Positions 10,132 through 22,862 of a stretch of DNA of 64,000 bases are shown here, one piece after another. The stretch is from Sthenelais limicola (Eukaryota > Annelida > Polychaeta > Phyllodocida > Sigalionidae). Each line of letters begins with the position of its first letter. Position 1 is the first letter of the stretch. The notes beneath the pieces are model-generated. The model was given only the letters and a program-made list of their open reading frames with translations, was not told where the DNA came from and made no database searches. Both the position numbers and the translations under genes were made by a program. The stretch lies in NCBI GenBank assembly GCA_942159475.1, contig OW804095.1, positions 55,766,773 through 55,830,772 of the forward strand. The letters are read 5' to 3'.

Positions 10132-13050
10132 ACAGAGGCGATGTTATAGGTATACTGAATGAGAACCATTTCAAATAATGTTTCATCATAATATTGAGAG
10201 ACGCCAACTTGCCAACTTGTGAACGAGTGTGCAAAGATAAATCTGCTCCAACAAGATAAAGTAAGTCATAATCCTGTAAAGCGAAATAAGTTGGCATACG
10301 ACACACTAAGATTTTCGAACAAGAGAAAGCATTGATAGAGCACTTATAAGTGCCATCACACAATCTGTCTTTACTCATCAAAAGGTATATTTGAACGAGA
10401 ACAAACAAGGCGAGACATGTGTAATGCACAGAAAAGTCACTCTACCCCTAGGGAGAAGAAGAAGCATGATTAATGCCTTACATCACATGCAAAGTGTGTC
10501 ATAATGGAAGAACAAAGGAGCACTAACGCAGCAAACAGGATAAGATAAGGAAGCAATACAAAGAAAAGGAGCAGGGAAGTAGAAGTCATGAAAGTAGCTT
10601 ACCCAGAGACAACCTCGCCATTATAGGCTAAAAATGAAATCGCTTCTTTCAATTTACATATGCTACACGATCGAAGTACTCAGCTTATTTGGGTGTGATT
10701 TTACCATCGAATCTTTTGCAATAAGTATGTATATGCATCTATATTATATATAGATCTATTTTTGTAACAATGTTTTACAGCATACGGGGAATACATAGCG
10801 GGAATCCAGCACAATAGGGGAATGTAAAAATGCGCTACTGTCGTTCTGCCCAGATGATACCATATATAATATATATATATATCGGATGGTAGTACAATCG
10901 CCTTAACAAACCCTTGAAATGAAATGCATGGAGTGGTTTCATCATCGGCTACCTCATTATTGTTCAGTGCAAAAGTCTTTCAAAACGGCTGTTTTCGTTT
11001 TCGGAAGTATGCGCAGGTGGGATGGGAGGAAAACTAACTAAAATCCAGATTTAAAATTGGTTTAATTGAAGGAAAACATGGGTAACAAATGTATTTTTGT
11101 GTTATCTTTGTATTCTTAAGACTCATAGATGGAGCTATCTAATTAATGCGGGGGACTGCGAGAACTGAGGACGATGCACTAGAATATATAGCCATAATAT
11201 TATTTTTAAATATCTGGGATAGGATATAACAATTGATAAACAAGAAGACCTACAGTCATCTAAATTTACTGTATGGGGATTTTATATACCTCTACTTTTC
11301 TAGGCCAGGTTCATAAGCTCATACCTACTCCTACCTTTGTGAAACTTGCTATATTATACTTACTCGGCTTACAAGGCTATATCGTATAGGTTGAAAATGG
11401 AAGAAATTCATACATCTATCATCTTACTGGCTGATATCACAGACATGATATCGGTTGCCAACAGCATCAATGCATTGTTTTTCCTTTTGCGGATAGCATC
11501 ACCTTCGATGGGAGGTTTCTTGTAAATACGTCGGGTCATCCAATTCTTTTCCTGATTTGAATCTAAATTGATACACGTCTCAGAGTAAGGGTGACAAGAT
11601 AATCGACCCAAGACTGAGTATATAATATGGTTTTATCAGATGTATTCGTAGACATTATAACTTTTATACAGGAAACAAAATATGGAATCATTAGGAGAGG
11701 ATACATGACCAGTGGGAGGAAACGGCTTTACAAAAAAGATCCATTCAAAGAATTACTGATAGACTGAGATGTGCAAAACAGTCAGAATTATCGCACAGCA
11801 AAATTCATCAAGGGTAAATGGTCGAAACTTTGAACCGAGTCCCACCCAATATATGATATACTAGACTAGGTAACGACAGTGAATTTTAAAAATCATCCCC
11901 TTCATGTGAGGAAGGTGAGCAGATTGAAGAAAAATTGGGATTTGGCTATTAAGCTTTGCCTCCCATCAGAGCTCCCATTCTATGTGTGGAGGTGCGCCGG
12001 TATTAATGACACCCATGCACGTGCTATAGCTACTGGGACGGCAAATCTCCACCACCGGCCTATTGACCTCTTGAGCTCCGACCCGCCCAAGTAGGAGAAG
12101 ACACCCAAAATGCTTCACTATTACATTAAGTTTCCCCGAACCTACATTCTGTGAATGTGGCTGTATTATAGTTAGACTTCTATCATCAGCACCCTTTTAG
12201 AGGTATTCAAGCTGGCAAGGAAAGCAGTTTCCACTGATTTAAATCATTCCGTGCAACCAGAAGAACTTCCATACTCTAAACCTCTGTCTGTGGTGCAATT
12301 GGCGGTAGTGAAATATCATACTAAAGTGATGATGTCAGAGGTTAGGTGCGTGTCCTGCATCTTAAGTCAATTAACGTCATATTACGCGCCCTACGCAAAA
12401 CTCTAAAACACCTCCATCATTAGCCTCATGCCAGCTCTTGATAGATGACAAATTTGACGATTACGTCCAAGGAAGGAAGGGGACAAGATTCGTCATACTT
12501 TGCTCACATGCTCCCTACGTCAGAATACATCGACGTGTCGAATTTATGCAGAATGCCTTACGAATTGATTTGTGTTGGAGGGATTCCCGCCCAACAAGCC
12601 CACGGCTTGCAATTGCTCGGACAGCTCTCCTGGCTGATATCGAGCAACTCAGCTCTTCCCAGTTCATAGAGTGTCCCACAGCCCGGCCACTGACAGCAAC
12701 CATTCATCCCAGTCCAGAGGGCTTTACCTCGGCTAACGCCCGGGTCAAAGCCGCATCTTTTGCGCCAATCGCATCAAACCTTCTTTGGTAGAACGAAAAA
12801 AAAACACTTGTAAATTAGACACACTTTTTCTGACGACTAGCCCTTCACCTGAGTTAAACCCCTGGCCATTGATAGCTTTGATGTCTATTCTTAAATAGCA
12901 GACCTGTCGCCAAGGGTAGCAATTAGTCCTTGTCCGGTGCGTAAATAGAGCATATAGCGACAGAGGGGCCGATATCAACAAAGCTCTATCCATTGAGGAA
13001 AGCGCTGTGAATGGAAAGTATTATACTCACAGATAAACATATTTATTGCT
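10132..13050. other. Unassigned DNA
   Basis: A short (TA)n lies at about 10862-10882. A GC-richer patch at 12430-12790 is open in two plus frames and one minus frame at once (117 and 74 codons plus; 62 codons minus). None has a recognisable domain, splice borders or a coding signal that favours one strand. No gene is called. Confidence 0.5.
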
Positions 13051-13077
13051 AATCCAAATCAGCTGATCAGTTGGATT
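13051..13077. repeat. Short hairpin with nested palindrome
   Basis: Arms AATCCAA and TTGGATT enclose ATCAGCTGATCAG, which itself contains the 10-bp palindrome ATCAGCTGAT. It is too short to assign a role. Confidence 0.5.
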
Positions 13078-16000
13078 AAATGAAACTTGTCTGACCACTG
13101 CCAATTATAGGGGATAGTTGCCGTAGTCAAAGAGCGTGTAACATTATATTATTGACCTGCGTGACAATTTGGCAATTCAGCGGAAGTTTTTTTCGTAGAA
13201 ATATCTACTTGTGTTTTCTATATTCAATGCAATTTTATAATGATATCAGTAAGAGGATCATAGGGAAGCAATCCTATTAATAACGACATTATTTTAATGG
13301 TACACCCCTGTGAAATAACAGCGCACGTAGAATTCCTATATGCTAATTTGATACATAGCTGTATTAAAAGGCAAACAAAGGAGCATGCTACCCCTGTTTA
13401 ATTTCCATCAAAATAATGTACTATTACCTTTATATGCATATACGAAGGACTAATGCATTATGGCGCTATTTTAGACGAAATATGATACACAGCCATAGTT
13501 AGATATTAATATATCCTTAGAGTGAATATTTGAGGGGGTCGGCAGAATGATACTATTAACGAAAGAGACCAAATGGCAGTCCTCCCATAGTTAGGTACAG
13601 ACAGGCCTCACCTATGATTTACATAAAAGTGTCATTACTGTTCTCCTGGCTGGTGAACAGATAATTGTACCCTATCGTACCCTGCATAATTAACCTTTTC
13701 AACGCATGTTATGAATAAACAAAGAATATATATTATATTCAGCTTCATTTTCAAGGTGCAAACCCATTCATACACATCCACAATTTTAGTTAGGAGGGGT
13801 TATCACTCATGTAAATTACCATATTCATTGCAACTTAACACACAACGTTTTAATCAAGTACGCCACAAGTATGACTGAAGTGGTATAGGTGTCAGAGCCC
13901 GGGGGCCAGACATTGTCAGTGTCAAAGATAATTAGGCAATGTTATTCAACCAAGGGTTTGCAGGCTGAAGCCTGAGGAAATGAGGGGAGATAAATATATT
14001 CCTGGACCGAATCAGCGGTACTGATACAGTGCAGTGGTGGGTAAGTACTGGTTTGCTGCGATAGGATCCCAAAGCAGGGTGATCTCGGCAGACCAGGACC
14101 TCTCTGGTGTACATCTAATTTAGCCTTTGTGATGGACACATACATGGAGGGATAGAAGAGGATTCTGTCCGGTACACAGAATGTAAATTGTGGTGTCAAT
14201 GTCGCGATCCCTGTACTTAGTACTTAAGGTACATCGGCTCGGTATGCTTGAGCCAAGGATATAAAAAGGTCACTTCTTTTTTTTCTGAGTTTTTAACCAC
14301 AGTTTTCTTTGCTGGGAGTGAAGATAACATCGAGCGAAAAAATAGAATTAAGACAACTTTAAGTAGAAGAAAACAAAAGATTTCGATCAACAGTAATGAT
14401 TTTGTTCTTATTTTACCATTTTAAGAAATAGTTTACACATATTCTTAGTGCTGTAAAAATATCAATAAAGCCATTTAGACGAGCTAGTCATCTAATATAA
14501 AATAGTTTTGAGATTTCTACTATTATAGTTAAGACATACCATGATATTTTAGTTTGAACAAACTGGTGATGACATGAATATAGCGCCGTGCGCCTATTTC
14601 GTACTGGCATAGTTATTACAAATGAAAAACGTAAATATGATATAAGCTTTTCCAGTACAAGAGCCTTCGGCCCATCGGCAGAGGAAACCTTACAAAATAA
14701 GGTTTTACAATTGGTATTAATCAATGCTATACCATTTCATTCCGAAAGACTTGTATCTGTACCTAGAATTTTATTTACCCTATTCAAAACGGACAGTATA
14801 TATGCGCTCCCCCACTGGAAAGACAGGATTCTGTAATTGAATTTCACTGCCTGTAATACCATGTGAGAACAACATCTGGGTTTGATTCACTGAGTAAAAG
14901 TCCAAAATATATCTGTCAGGCCCAGTGTATAACGTCATTAACATATTTTGCATGAAAATCACACATGTATAATGATTAGTAGTTTACTTTTTCAGCCTTT
15001 TCGTATCAATATGAATGGCCCTCACAAGTCACACCACCTTGCTTCCCTTCTCAACCACCTCCCTTCTCTCCATCGCATCCCCACCACCACCATTCTATGC
15101 TTAATCATGAAAAGACTGGACGCGCCCAAATTTATGTAATATAAATTACGATTACTAGTATACGTGGGGACCTGAGGAGTCTGGTGTATTTACTCTCAGC
15201 GACAATTAATGCTAACAAGAACATTAGGGTGGCCTGAAAGACCTGCTTTTATTAGCAGAAGGTATTTTATTTTATATTTAAACATTCCTTTTCCATGGTT
15301 TAACTTGGTATATATAAATTATACTACACCAGAACTAAATATATTACAATACAATACAACCATGCATACACTTAAACGTGTGTACTTAATGGACCCAGTG
15401 CCCCAAATCTTACAATGGTAACACAGCGTCGAATGTATATTACAATACCATAATAAAAGTCAACCTAGCATGTACTACTTACGGCCTACCTCCTATGGCC
15501 TGCCCACCTCCCCCATTTTCATATACTCCTTACCTAGTAGGGTCCGGCGTGGGCGGATATTGTCCTCATAATGTTGCAATGTCTAAGGACGCCTTTCGGT
15601 GAAAATACAATTGAGCCATTTTGACATGATAGTTGTGGAGTTTTATATGTGTGATCTATGCCTTGTGATCGTCACAATTAGCAGATTAAGGGGTGAAATA
15701 AGTGAGTTTCCAGTCTCTCTTATCTGAGACAGATTGGTCGAGTTTCCTTTGATACAGATATCAGCATGTGAGTGTTTTCTCACTAATAGACCCTGAATAC
15801 TTTCTAACTTATTGAACTAATTGACGGATATATATATATATATATATATATCTGTAATAATCATCTGCGTGAATTAGAATTAATAGTTGCGAATGTTTGA
15901 TATTGTAAGTACTGAATAAAAATAGATACACAGTTATCATTCCTCTTCGCTGTCCACAGCTTATTCCATTTTATCAGTTGCTCATTTCTCCTTTTAGATG

Positions 16001-17312
16001 AGAGCAAAGAATAACTTCTGACAGAAAATCACCCTATAGGGATTAGTACAAAAGTAAATATGATATCGGTGCCATCGGCGACGACCCCGAATGAGCTTGT
16101 AACTAATTCTCCAGAGACTCCATCTCCTTCTTAGGAAATGTAATACGTTTCGCATGGGTAATTTTAGTATGAGATAGGGAGTTCTCAGTAAAAGGACCTC
16201 GGTCCCAGGACACGGCTCTCCAAAAGCATCATTACCAGTTTATATTGGACACCCCGGAGATAGCAATGTTTGAGCGGGGGCTTTAAGTCTAGTCGGGCTA
16301 GTTATGACCCCAGGACAACTTTCCAATTTAGTGTGTTTTTGTCGTGGTTCAAATGTCCTCTCCTCTAATTCAGTCGAGGTCATCTTTTCATCTAGTTCTC
16401 TGGTCCTTGATATCAATTACCAATAAAGTAAGTAATCTGACAGGTTTTACTACGGGATATATACCACCGCTCTAAGCAGGAACTATATTTATGAGCATTC
16501 CCATCACCGGGCATGATTGCTGCGGAGTTTCTGCGCCGTTGTGAAATGTATTTTGCGACCGTTTGACTAAGGGAAAGCGCTAGGGCCTTGCAATGAATTA
16601 TGTATCACTTGTTAGCGGCAAGGATGAACTGAGTGCTTGACTCGGGTCAGATATTGATGCTGTCTTTTGAACAATACCTACAGCACTTGCCTCATGCAGC
16701 TGATAGAGCAATACCATCGAGCACACAGATCCCCACGGAAATGCTCACCAATGGAAAGAGCCCCTCGGACCTTTACTGACCTCGGACATTCCCCATCTAA
16801 GCGTTGTCATAGTGACCGGTGTCAGGGTCGGCGTCTCTATGGCTGTTCTTATTAGGGCAGTGTGGACTTCTCATTCATCACAACTGGCAATGTGCATAAA
16901 ATCTGTCTGCCAACTAACCTGCGCATTCATTGCTCTCTAGTCTACGTCTACTTTTTTCCCCATTTCGGTAAATGTAAGTGAGGTTAGGTTAATGATTGTA
17001 TATGTATACGCCAGAGATGGGAGTGTTAAGGTCCTCGGTACTATAGCATGTTAATGATGTCCATGTATCATCTGGTCAAATGCATCTGGTCAAGTGCATT
17101 CAGGAGAAGCTGGACATGAATTCTTGGAAAGTTAAAAATGGTCGTCTTCTTTGTCATAATAGATTCTCCCTATGCTCCGAATCTATGCGTACATGCCTGC
17201 CCAACGATGGTATAACTCCCTTTTTGAAAGAACTACCGATAGCATTTATTCAGTACAAGTGACAGGGTCAACATACATACATCTCGAGGGAAGTAGGGAA
17301 TAAATGCATATA
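13078..17312. other. Unassigned AT-rich DNA
   Basis: A (TA)n run lies at about 15830-15851. Short open frames at 14488-14836 and 14948-15421 have no features. No gene, RNA or recognised transposon was found. Confidence 0.5.
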
Positions 17313-17720
17313 TATGATGTGTCACAAAATGAGATATAATTCGCCTATAACTCACCTATATAACTAACCTATATATAATCGAGAAGCTATCATGTTTGAA
17401 CAGATGAGATCAAGCCGATTCCAATGATGGTAAACATAAGGACATCAAATAAATACTTCTATATCCTTTATACATGAACAAAATGTTTGCAATATTTCTT
17501 AATGGCCAATCACTCATAAAGTAGTTAAATATCCTACTTAGGATAAACTCCTATATCCATAGATATATTCAGTACACAGTCCCGACATTTGTTATATTTA
17601 AATTGATGCTACTAACAGCGCAAAACATGAAAATATCCTGAGCAAGGAGTTATGTGGAAAAACATTTGAAAAATATCATTTCTTTGCGACTTGTGACTTA
17701 TTTTCCTATGACACATCACA
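17313..17720 (+). mobile_element. MITE family 1, copy B (408 bp, both ends)
   Basis: The left end TATGATGTGTCACAAAATGA follows TA. The right end reads TTGCGACTTGTGACTTATTTTCC then TATGACACATCACA. The two termini are reverse complements over about 40 bp with a few mismatches. The interior contains ATTCCAATGATGGTAAACAT, GTTTGCAATATTTC and AGTTAAATATCCTACTTAGG, all shared with copies A, C and E. There is no open frame that could encode a transposase, so this is a nonautonomous element. TA flanking suggests Tc1/mariner-type mobilisation; the right-side TA is not intact here. Confidence 0.75.
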
Positions 17721-17750
17721 CACACATATACCTGCTGGAATCTGTACGTA

Positions 17751-17900
17751 GATTTTAGATTTAGATTTAGAAATATTTTATTCAGGTCATTGAACATTTT
17801 TATACATATAGTACAAATATTTTCAGGACAGCCTGATTTGCCAAATATAATTTACAAATAGTAAGTAAGATTACAGGAGTAGATTATGTCGAACCAATAC
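17751..17900 (-). mobile_element. Retroposon 3' end, minus strand, (CTAAAT)n tail
   Basis: Read on the minus strand, a CTGAATAAAATATTT block ends in a tail of CTAAATCTAAATCTAAA (17771-17751). Fifty bases inside is a 5-bp hairpin (TCAGG-ACAG-CCTGA, 17823-17836). A short tandem tail with a nearby small hairpin is the 3' organisation known from L2/CR1-clade LINEs and their SINE partners. The body is not recognisable and the inner limit is arbitrary. Confidence 0.5.
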
Positions 17901-18144
17901 AAGTTATGATTAATTAAATTACAGTTTTATAGGCATTTTTCTTATAATACGATACAAGCATATTACAGGTTTTCAATATAGGATAAAAAAACATACTCTA
18001 AAAGCGAATCACTGAAATAGTGTGGGCAATGTCGAGCGTATAAGATATATATAATCATGTATTGATCTCTTTGTATGAATGTTCTCATCTTTTGGTAATC
18101 TAATGCCCCTAGTCGTATAAATACATATACCAAATTCCAGGACA

Positions 18145-18384
18145 GTGTATCAAATAAATCCTTGCATTCCTAGGCTCATCCTATGGAGTATATTTAGCTA
18201 CTTTACTAGTCCACTCAGAGATATTGCAAACTTTTTTTTAAAACAAAAATATCAATCTTAAAATATAGAAACACTTATTGGATGTTCCAGTGTTTACCAC
18301 CATTGGTCTTATCTTTTCAATTATGATGATATCTCAAAATCTACCTTTTGCGATCTGTGACTGATTTTCCTGAAACACATCACA
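18145..18384 (-). mobile_element. MITE family 1, copy E (inverted interior, right end present)
   Basis: The end at 18384 reads TTTTGCGATCTGTGACTGAT, TTTCC, then TGAAACACATCACA, matching the family terminus. The interior is reversed relative to copy B: the reverse complement of 18171-18235 gives GTTTGCAATATCTC ... GTAGCTAAATATACTCC. The reverse complement of about 18275-18310 gives CCAATGGTGGTAAACACTGG. The other terminus is not visible upstream of about 18145. Confidence 0.6.
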
Positions 18385-18924
18385 ATGTCATATTGAAATT
18401 ATTGTGTTCAATTTGTACGGGACAGGGAACCCGGGATAGACCTTTTATGATTAATACCAGGAGGGGACCATGAAACATGTCATATATACCCCTCTGAAAA
18501 GGTTTTATGGTCAAGTATTATTCACCCAGAAGACATTTGAGTATCTCTCAAATTTATACTAATGACACCTGACACTTTTGCTGAATGGTTTAACATCTAA
18601 TGAATAGAAAAAATACTACTTTTAAAGGGACTTTTAATCTTACACAACGCATAATAAGTGATGTAGTTATGACAACAAACATTATAGATATCCTGGGCAA
18701 CCCATCCTGAACCAGAGACAGAAGTGCGGCTCGCAATATACGTCGACCAGGGGAAGGCTCTTATACTCTAGTACCTCACAGCGCCTTGCTTATATCTATG
18801 TAGGGCTACACTAAATCTCGTGTAGACTTAATTGTGCCACAGACATATAGCGGCCCGCCATCCGTTTCGTCGGAACCCATTTTAAGTTCATTTGACCGAA
18901 TTGCTTCATTGAATTTAGTATATA
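18385..18924. other. Unassigned DNA between two MITE copies
   Basis: No gene is recognised. It is AT-rich, with a slightly GC-richer patch at 18710-18880 and no usable frame. Confidence 0.5.
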
Positions 18925-19610
18925 TGTGAGGTATCACAGGAAAATGGGCCATGGTCGCTAAAAATGGATTTAGAAATAGCATTGTATTTTATAAGATGTG
19001 ATTGTATTGTATTGTAAACGTTTATTACGATCTTAATCACGATAAGGGGGCAGTTCTCCAACAATGGGAGGTTTACAAACCCTCTTTTTAAAAGTACTTA
19101 CATTGATATTTGGCTGTGAACAAATCCACTTTCGTCCCCGACGAAAGTGGTACAAAGCATTAACGAATTTTCGGTGTGGGTCTTCTTGACGATGGCTACA
19201 TTGGAATAATCACAAAATTAGTTATCATTCATTAAATGATATTGGATACAGTTCCAGTAAATCTAATACAAAAACATACAGTTGATTCCAATGATATATG
19301 TTCAGCACATCTAATAAGTACTTTTATACGCGTATATATATATATATATGTTTGAAAAAATAGATACTAATATTTCTGGATGGACAATCACAACGAATGT
19401 AGTTAAATATACTTGCTTTAGATGACCATAGAAACGCAGAAACATATTAAATATACAGTCCTAAATTGTGTACATGTACTAATGCGACTAGAGACACTAC
19501 ACATCTCATATATAGATCAAAACATTTCTACGAAGGGTTCTTGCGGAAAGAAACATTTGAAAAAATATCCTTTTTGCGACTTGTGACTCATTTTCCTGTG
19601 ACACATCACA
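18925..19610 (+). mobile_element. MITE family 1, copy C (686 bp, both ends, nested insertion)
   Basis: The left end TGTGAGGTATCACAGGAAAA follows TA. The right end TTTTTGCGACTTGTGACTCA, TTTTCC, TGTGACACATCACA is followed by TA, so a TA target duplication is intact. This copy gives the clearest terminus, with TIRs of about 40 bp. It is about 280 bp longer than copy B. Part of the excess is a retroposon 3' end at 18999-19110 (separate entry). An 11-bp hairpin, CCACTTTCGTC-CCC-GACGAAAGTGG, lies at 19126-19150. An AT microsatellite lies at about 19329-19348. Confidence 0.8.
18999..19110 (-). mobile_element. Retroposon 3' end, minus strand, (ACAAT)n tail, nested in copy C
   Basis: On the minus strand the block AATAAACGTTTACAATACAA ends in ACAAT repeats at 19017-19000. 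About 39 bp inside is a short hairpin (CTCC-AACAATG-GGAG, 19056-19070). The organisation is the same as the ends at 17751, 43309 and 48344. It lies inside MITE copy C, which dates its insertion after that MITE. Confidence 0.55.
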
Positions 19611-22154
19611 TATGCATTGTATTAATTAAAAGCATTCCTATGACATGGGGCGAAATGTAATACGCGCGCAAAAAGGAAGCGCTACATTCTTATTTCCCCT
19701 CATATTGGATAAAGTATTAAATGATTGATGGTCTTCCAGCCTCTCGTCGATTAACGGAGACACTGCCCCAAATTAAGCCTGGACAGGTGGTGTTGGAATC
19801 GCCTGATGGTAGTTGCATGTTTTCCCTTACGTAGGAGATTTACTCTGCACAAAATACTCGATATAACAGAGGTGGGATGGCTAAATGTTGATGAAAATAA
19901 CTGTTCTATTATGCCTCGGTCATACATGTAAAAAAGTCACAAGCATCATTGTAGCTACCTGCAGAGATTGTCTAAAAGCATAAATAAAATTGTTCTCGGG
20001 CGTTTTGGTCTTATGCATAATTGATAACATGGGGGAAAATAGGGGGCTTATACATACAAAAAATGTCCATTTGAAAGACATCCGGAAGAGATGCCTGCAC
20101 AAATTCGAACCAGGAATGACAAAAAGAAGATTAGAGATTGTGTTAGAATACCTCTCCCTTCTATATACGCCCTCGACATCTCCACTTAATATAAGTGGGA
20201 GATATCTGGTAGACAACACCCACAGAGAAGCTCACACCCAAACGTCATAGCCTTGGAATTGATTTCTCCTCAAAGCGATGCATACGCCATAAAAAGAGAC
20301 AACATATGCAAAAAGGTTTCTACTCGATCTTCATGTGAACATGGGCATTTATGTAGAAACCTCTTACAAGACTCGCTTGATCGTACCAGAGAGAAGCAGA
20401 TGTACGCCAACAACTATATCGGAAGCGATTGCTTCATGCAATTCACACTATTAGAATAACAACACTGAATGGAGAATGGGCTCTTGAAATGCGGGCATGT
20501 ATTGCGGTTTTATATTTCTACCCCAGTTGGCAGAAGCAAAAAAAAATCCGGAACGTCCAACAATGACACGAGAAGCGATGCGTCTTCTGGATGGCAGCTA
20601 TCACTTGCCAGCCTCGTAATATAGAATCACAATCATGTGATACTTGTTGTATGTTCATATTTTCATGCGCAATAAAACGTGCGAGATAGGCATTTCTAAC
20701 CAAGCCATGCCAAGGTTAAAAGTTATCCATCTTGACAATAACTACAAGTCATTAACAAATTTAATTTACTTGTATACCACATCGAATTGAGAAACTTTAT
20801 TGCCTTCACTATACTCTTTTATCACGGAAAGATTTATCCACATTTCTTTCTGCAATTATTAACATTAACATTATAGAGCGTCTTGATATCGTTTTTCAAC
20901 TAAAAAAGTGAAACATTGTATACGTTTTAAATGTATGCACGCAAATGTGTCTTCCGGCCGAAAGTGTGAGTAATGTAATCTAGCTCAAATCTGATTATAG
21001 GAGAAGGATACAAATGAATGTTGAGGAATATTGCTCTAAAACGCCACTAGACCGTTGTTCTCTCCTCTCCTGCCCATACATTGGCTGGACAGTGGCTATT
21101 TTTGGTTGTCACAGAGACATATTGAAGATGCCCCCGGTGGCTACTGAAGACAGAACGTCTGCTATCCTCAGCCTATTACCCAGGTAACACCCTCGAGCCC
21201 TCTTGGGACGTGACAGCCCTGTTTAACATGGGCAGCCGTATCCAGGTAATGTCCGTGAATTCTGCTAAAACATTTTCTTGTCTTGTTGCACGAGTTAGCA
21301 AGCACAGTGGAAACTATTAACACAGAGTGTAAACTTTAACTGTTGAGATTACATAATATGGAAATGCAATGATGGAAATGGGGTGTTATAAACCCATGTG
21401 ATGCAACCAGGCCCACTAGAATATTTATTCTGTATAGGCAGGATTCTTGGGTAAATCGAGTCATGGTTAACATTTAATTGCTCTGACCCCTCCGAAATAC
21501 GCAGTTACTGTGCATCTGATTTTCATCGAAAAGACACCTTTGCCAATGCCAATAAGTAAGCCTTCTAGGTATCCACAATTGTTAGACGTACCCCCATCAA
21601 CTTTATGATTCATCGAAGGTCTGTGTGAACAGTATATATGACCATATGATTATCATGATTGATGAATTTGGAATTCAAATTTTAGAACAACATGAGATTT
21701 ATGCATCGATCCACGTTCTCTGCTGCTCCAACGCCGAGAGAAAGGTCAAGTATATTTACATGCTGGTACGATGGATGCTTGCCTTTCAAGCACCGATTCG
21801 CGAAATAAAATGTCCCAGTATAAGAAATGTGAACATTTTGGTATAAGGAAATACATTTAAAAGGGAATTGGTAACAATGGGGAGACTGGACGGTTTGTGT
21901 CTTTATGACCATGATATACTCGTCCTATGAATTATAGATGAATTATCATCGTTTCAAATCGCCCATATATTCAGATTAATGGCCGGTGGACAATCTATCA
22001 TCAAAAGATGATGATTAATCAAATATGGCGGGAAAAAAATGAAAAAAGGTTGAGTGACGGATGTTTTTCGTTGTACACCCAGTAGCATCTTTCTGTCAGT
22101 GACCTGGACTAGCCTCGTCAACTTCGAGAATCAAACCAGAAAAGAAGATCTTGA
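19611..22154. other. Unassigned DNA
   Basis: No gene is supported. An imperfect palindrome, CTCCACTTAATATAAGTGGG, lies at about 20179-20198. The open frames at 19920-20250 overlap on opposite strands, and those at 20253-20459 and 21625-21912 have no recognisable domain. Confidence 0.5.
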
Positions 22155-22367
22155 TCCTATCTAGCTGGTTGCATTGGTTGTAGTGGAGGAGGCGGGCAGT
22201 GGCAGCATCATTGGCATCAACACCAGTTGCAGCAGCAGCGCTCCCCGGGTTCTGATGAAGATCAGACATCTGACAATCTCCTCCCAGATTATACAGACGC
22301 TGCATCTCCTACACAAACATACTCCTCCGGTATCCAACCTAGCGAAGGAGTCATCAAACTCCAATAG
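22155..22367 (+). CDS. Exon-like open frame, Gly/His/Gln-rich then acidic (no start codon)
   Basis: A 70-codon frame runs from just after TGA (22152-22154) to TAG (22365-22367), without an ATG. From about codon 9 it encodes a Gly run, a His/Trp/Gln run and a triple Gln, then RSPGSDEDQTSDNLLPDYTD and AASPTQTYSSG. That composition looks like a disordered segment of a real protein. A possible acceptor, GGTTGCATTGGTTGTAG, ends at 22181. Against it, a minus-strand frame over 22096-22305 (QRLYNLGGDCQMSDLHQNPG, then Ala/Asp-rich) looks equally protein-like and has its own acceptor-like GTATGTTTGTGTAG. At most one is likely real. No family is recognised. Confidence 0.25.
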   Translation, partial: SYLAGCIGCSGGGGQWQHHWHQHQLQQQRSPGSDEDQTSDNLLPDYTDAASPTQTYSSGIQPSEGVIKLQ

Positions 22368-22851
22368 ACTTATCATCATCCATTGCTTGCCTTTCATTCA
22401 CTTGTCCTTCCCAAGCTCTATCTCCCAGAAAGGCAGGTATGATGGAGACGACTGCATGATATCAGACCCTCCTTGTGTATGTCATCCTGGTACGCCCAGG
22501 AGGTGGGTTTATCTCAAGCTACCAGCCTGCTATCCACCCTCCTCTCCTACAGCTCACAATGGCCCCCGGAGTAGGGCCATCCTGGTCACAATGTCTGCCA
22601 AAGCAAATCATCTCTGGTTTCTCAGCGTATTTCACGCTTGGTTTTCTATCTGTGGTGTGTTTCCTTTTTTGGTCGGACAGCTTCTGACTCAAGAGTGTCG
22701 ACAAGGACTTTATCAGATCGTTGCAAACGTGACTGACTTCCACAACACCATGCACACAATAGTAAAAGCTGCCTTGTTATCCTTTCTTTTGGTATTCATT
22801 ATTATAACCATTAGGCATGTCATTCAAAAAATGACAGGAATTAATACTTAG
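22255..22851 (+). CDS. Longest open frame in the window: 198 codons, two hydrophobic segments
   Basis: From ATG 22255 to TAG 22849-22851; the frame is open upstream to before 22174. The N-terminal half is Ser/Pro/His/Ile-rich with no domain. An internal ATG at 22590 starts an 86-residue part with two hydrophobic stretches that could span a membrane: WFLSVFHAWFSICGVFPFLV and AALLSFLLVFIIITI. Between them lies a Cys/Gln-rich loop with a possible N-glycosylation site (NVT). A poly(A) signal, AATAAA, sits 12 nt after the stop (22863-22868), as expected of a terminal exon. Other frames are also open here (22475-22687 plus; 22519-22755 minus), because the island is GC-richer than its surroundings. 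I do not recognise a family, and it may be chance. Confidence 0.25.
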   Translation: MKIRHLTISSQIIQTLHLLHKHTPPVSNLAKESSNSNRLIIIHCLPFIHLSFPSSISQKGRYDGDDCMISDPPCVCHPGTPRRWVYLKLPACYPPSSPTAHNGPRSRAILVTMSAKANHLWFLSVFHAWFSICGVFPFLVGQLLTQECRQGLYQIVANVTDFHNTMHTIVKAALLSFLLVFIIITIRHVIQKMTGINT

Positions 22852-22862
22852 CTATTTAAAGT

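Noticed and set aside
12438..12791. 117-codon plus frame with further open frames on both strands
   Set aside because: The patch is GC-richer, three frames are open together, and there is no domain, splice border or start context favouring one.
15830..15851. (TA)n run as a possible origin or cruciform
   Set aside because: It is short, and similar runs occur at 10862 and 19329; an ordinary microsatellite.
20040..20115. CCTGGTTCGAATTTG on the minus strand, like a tRNA B box
   Set aside because: There is no A box at the right distance and no cloverleaf can be drawn.
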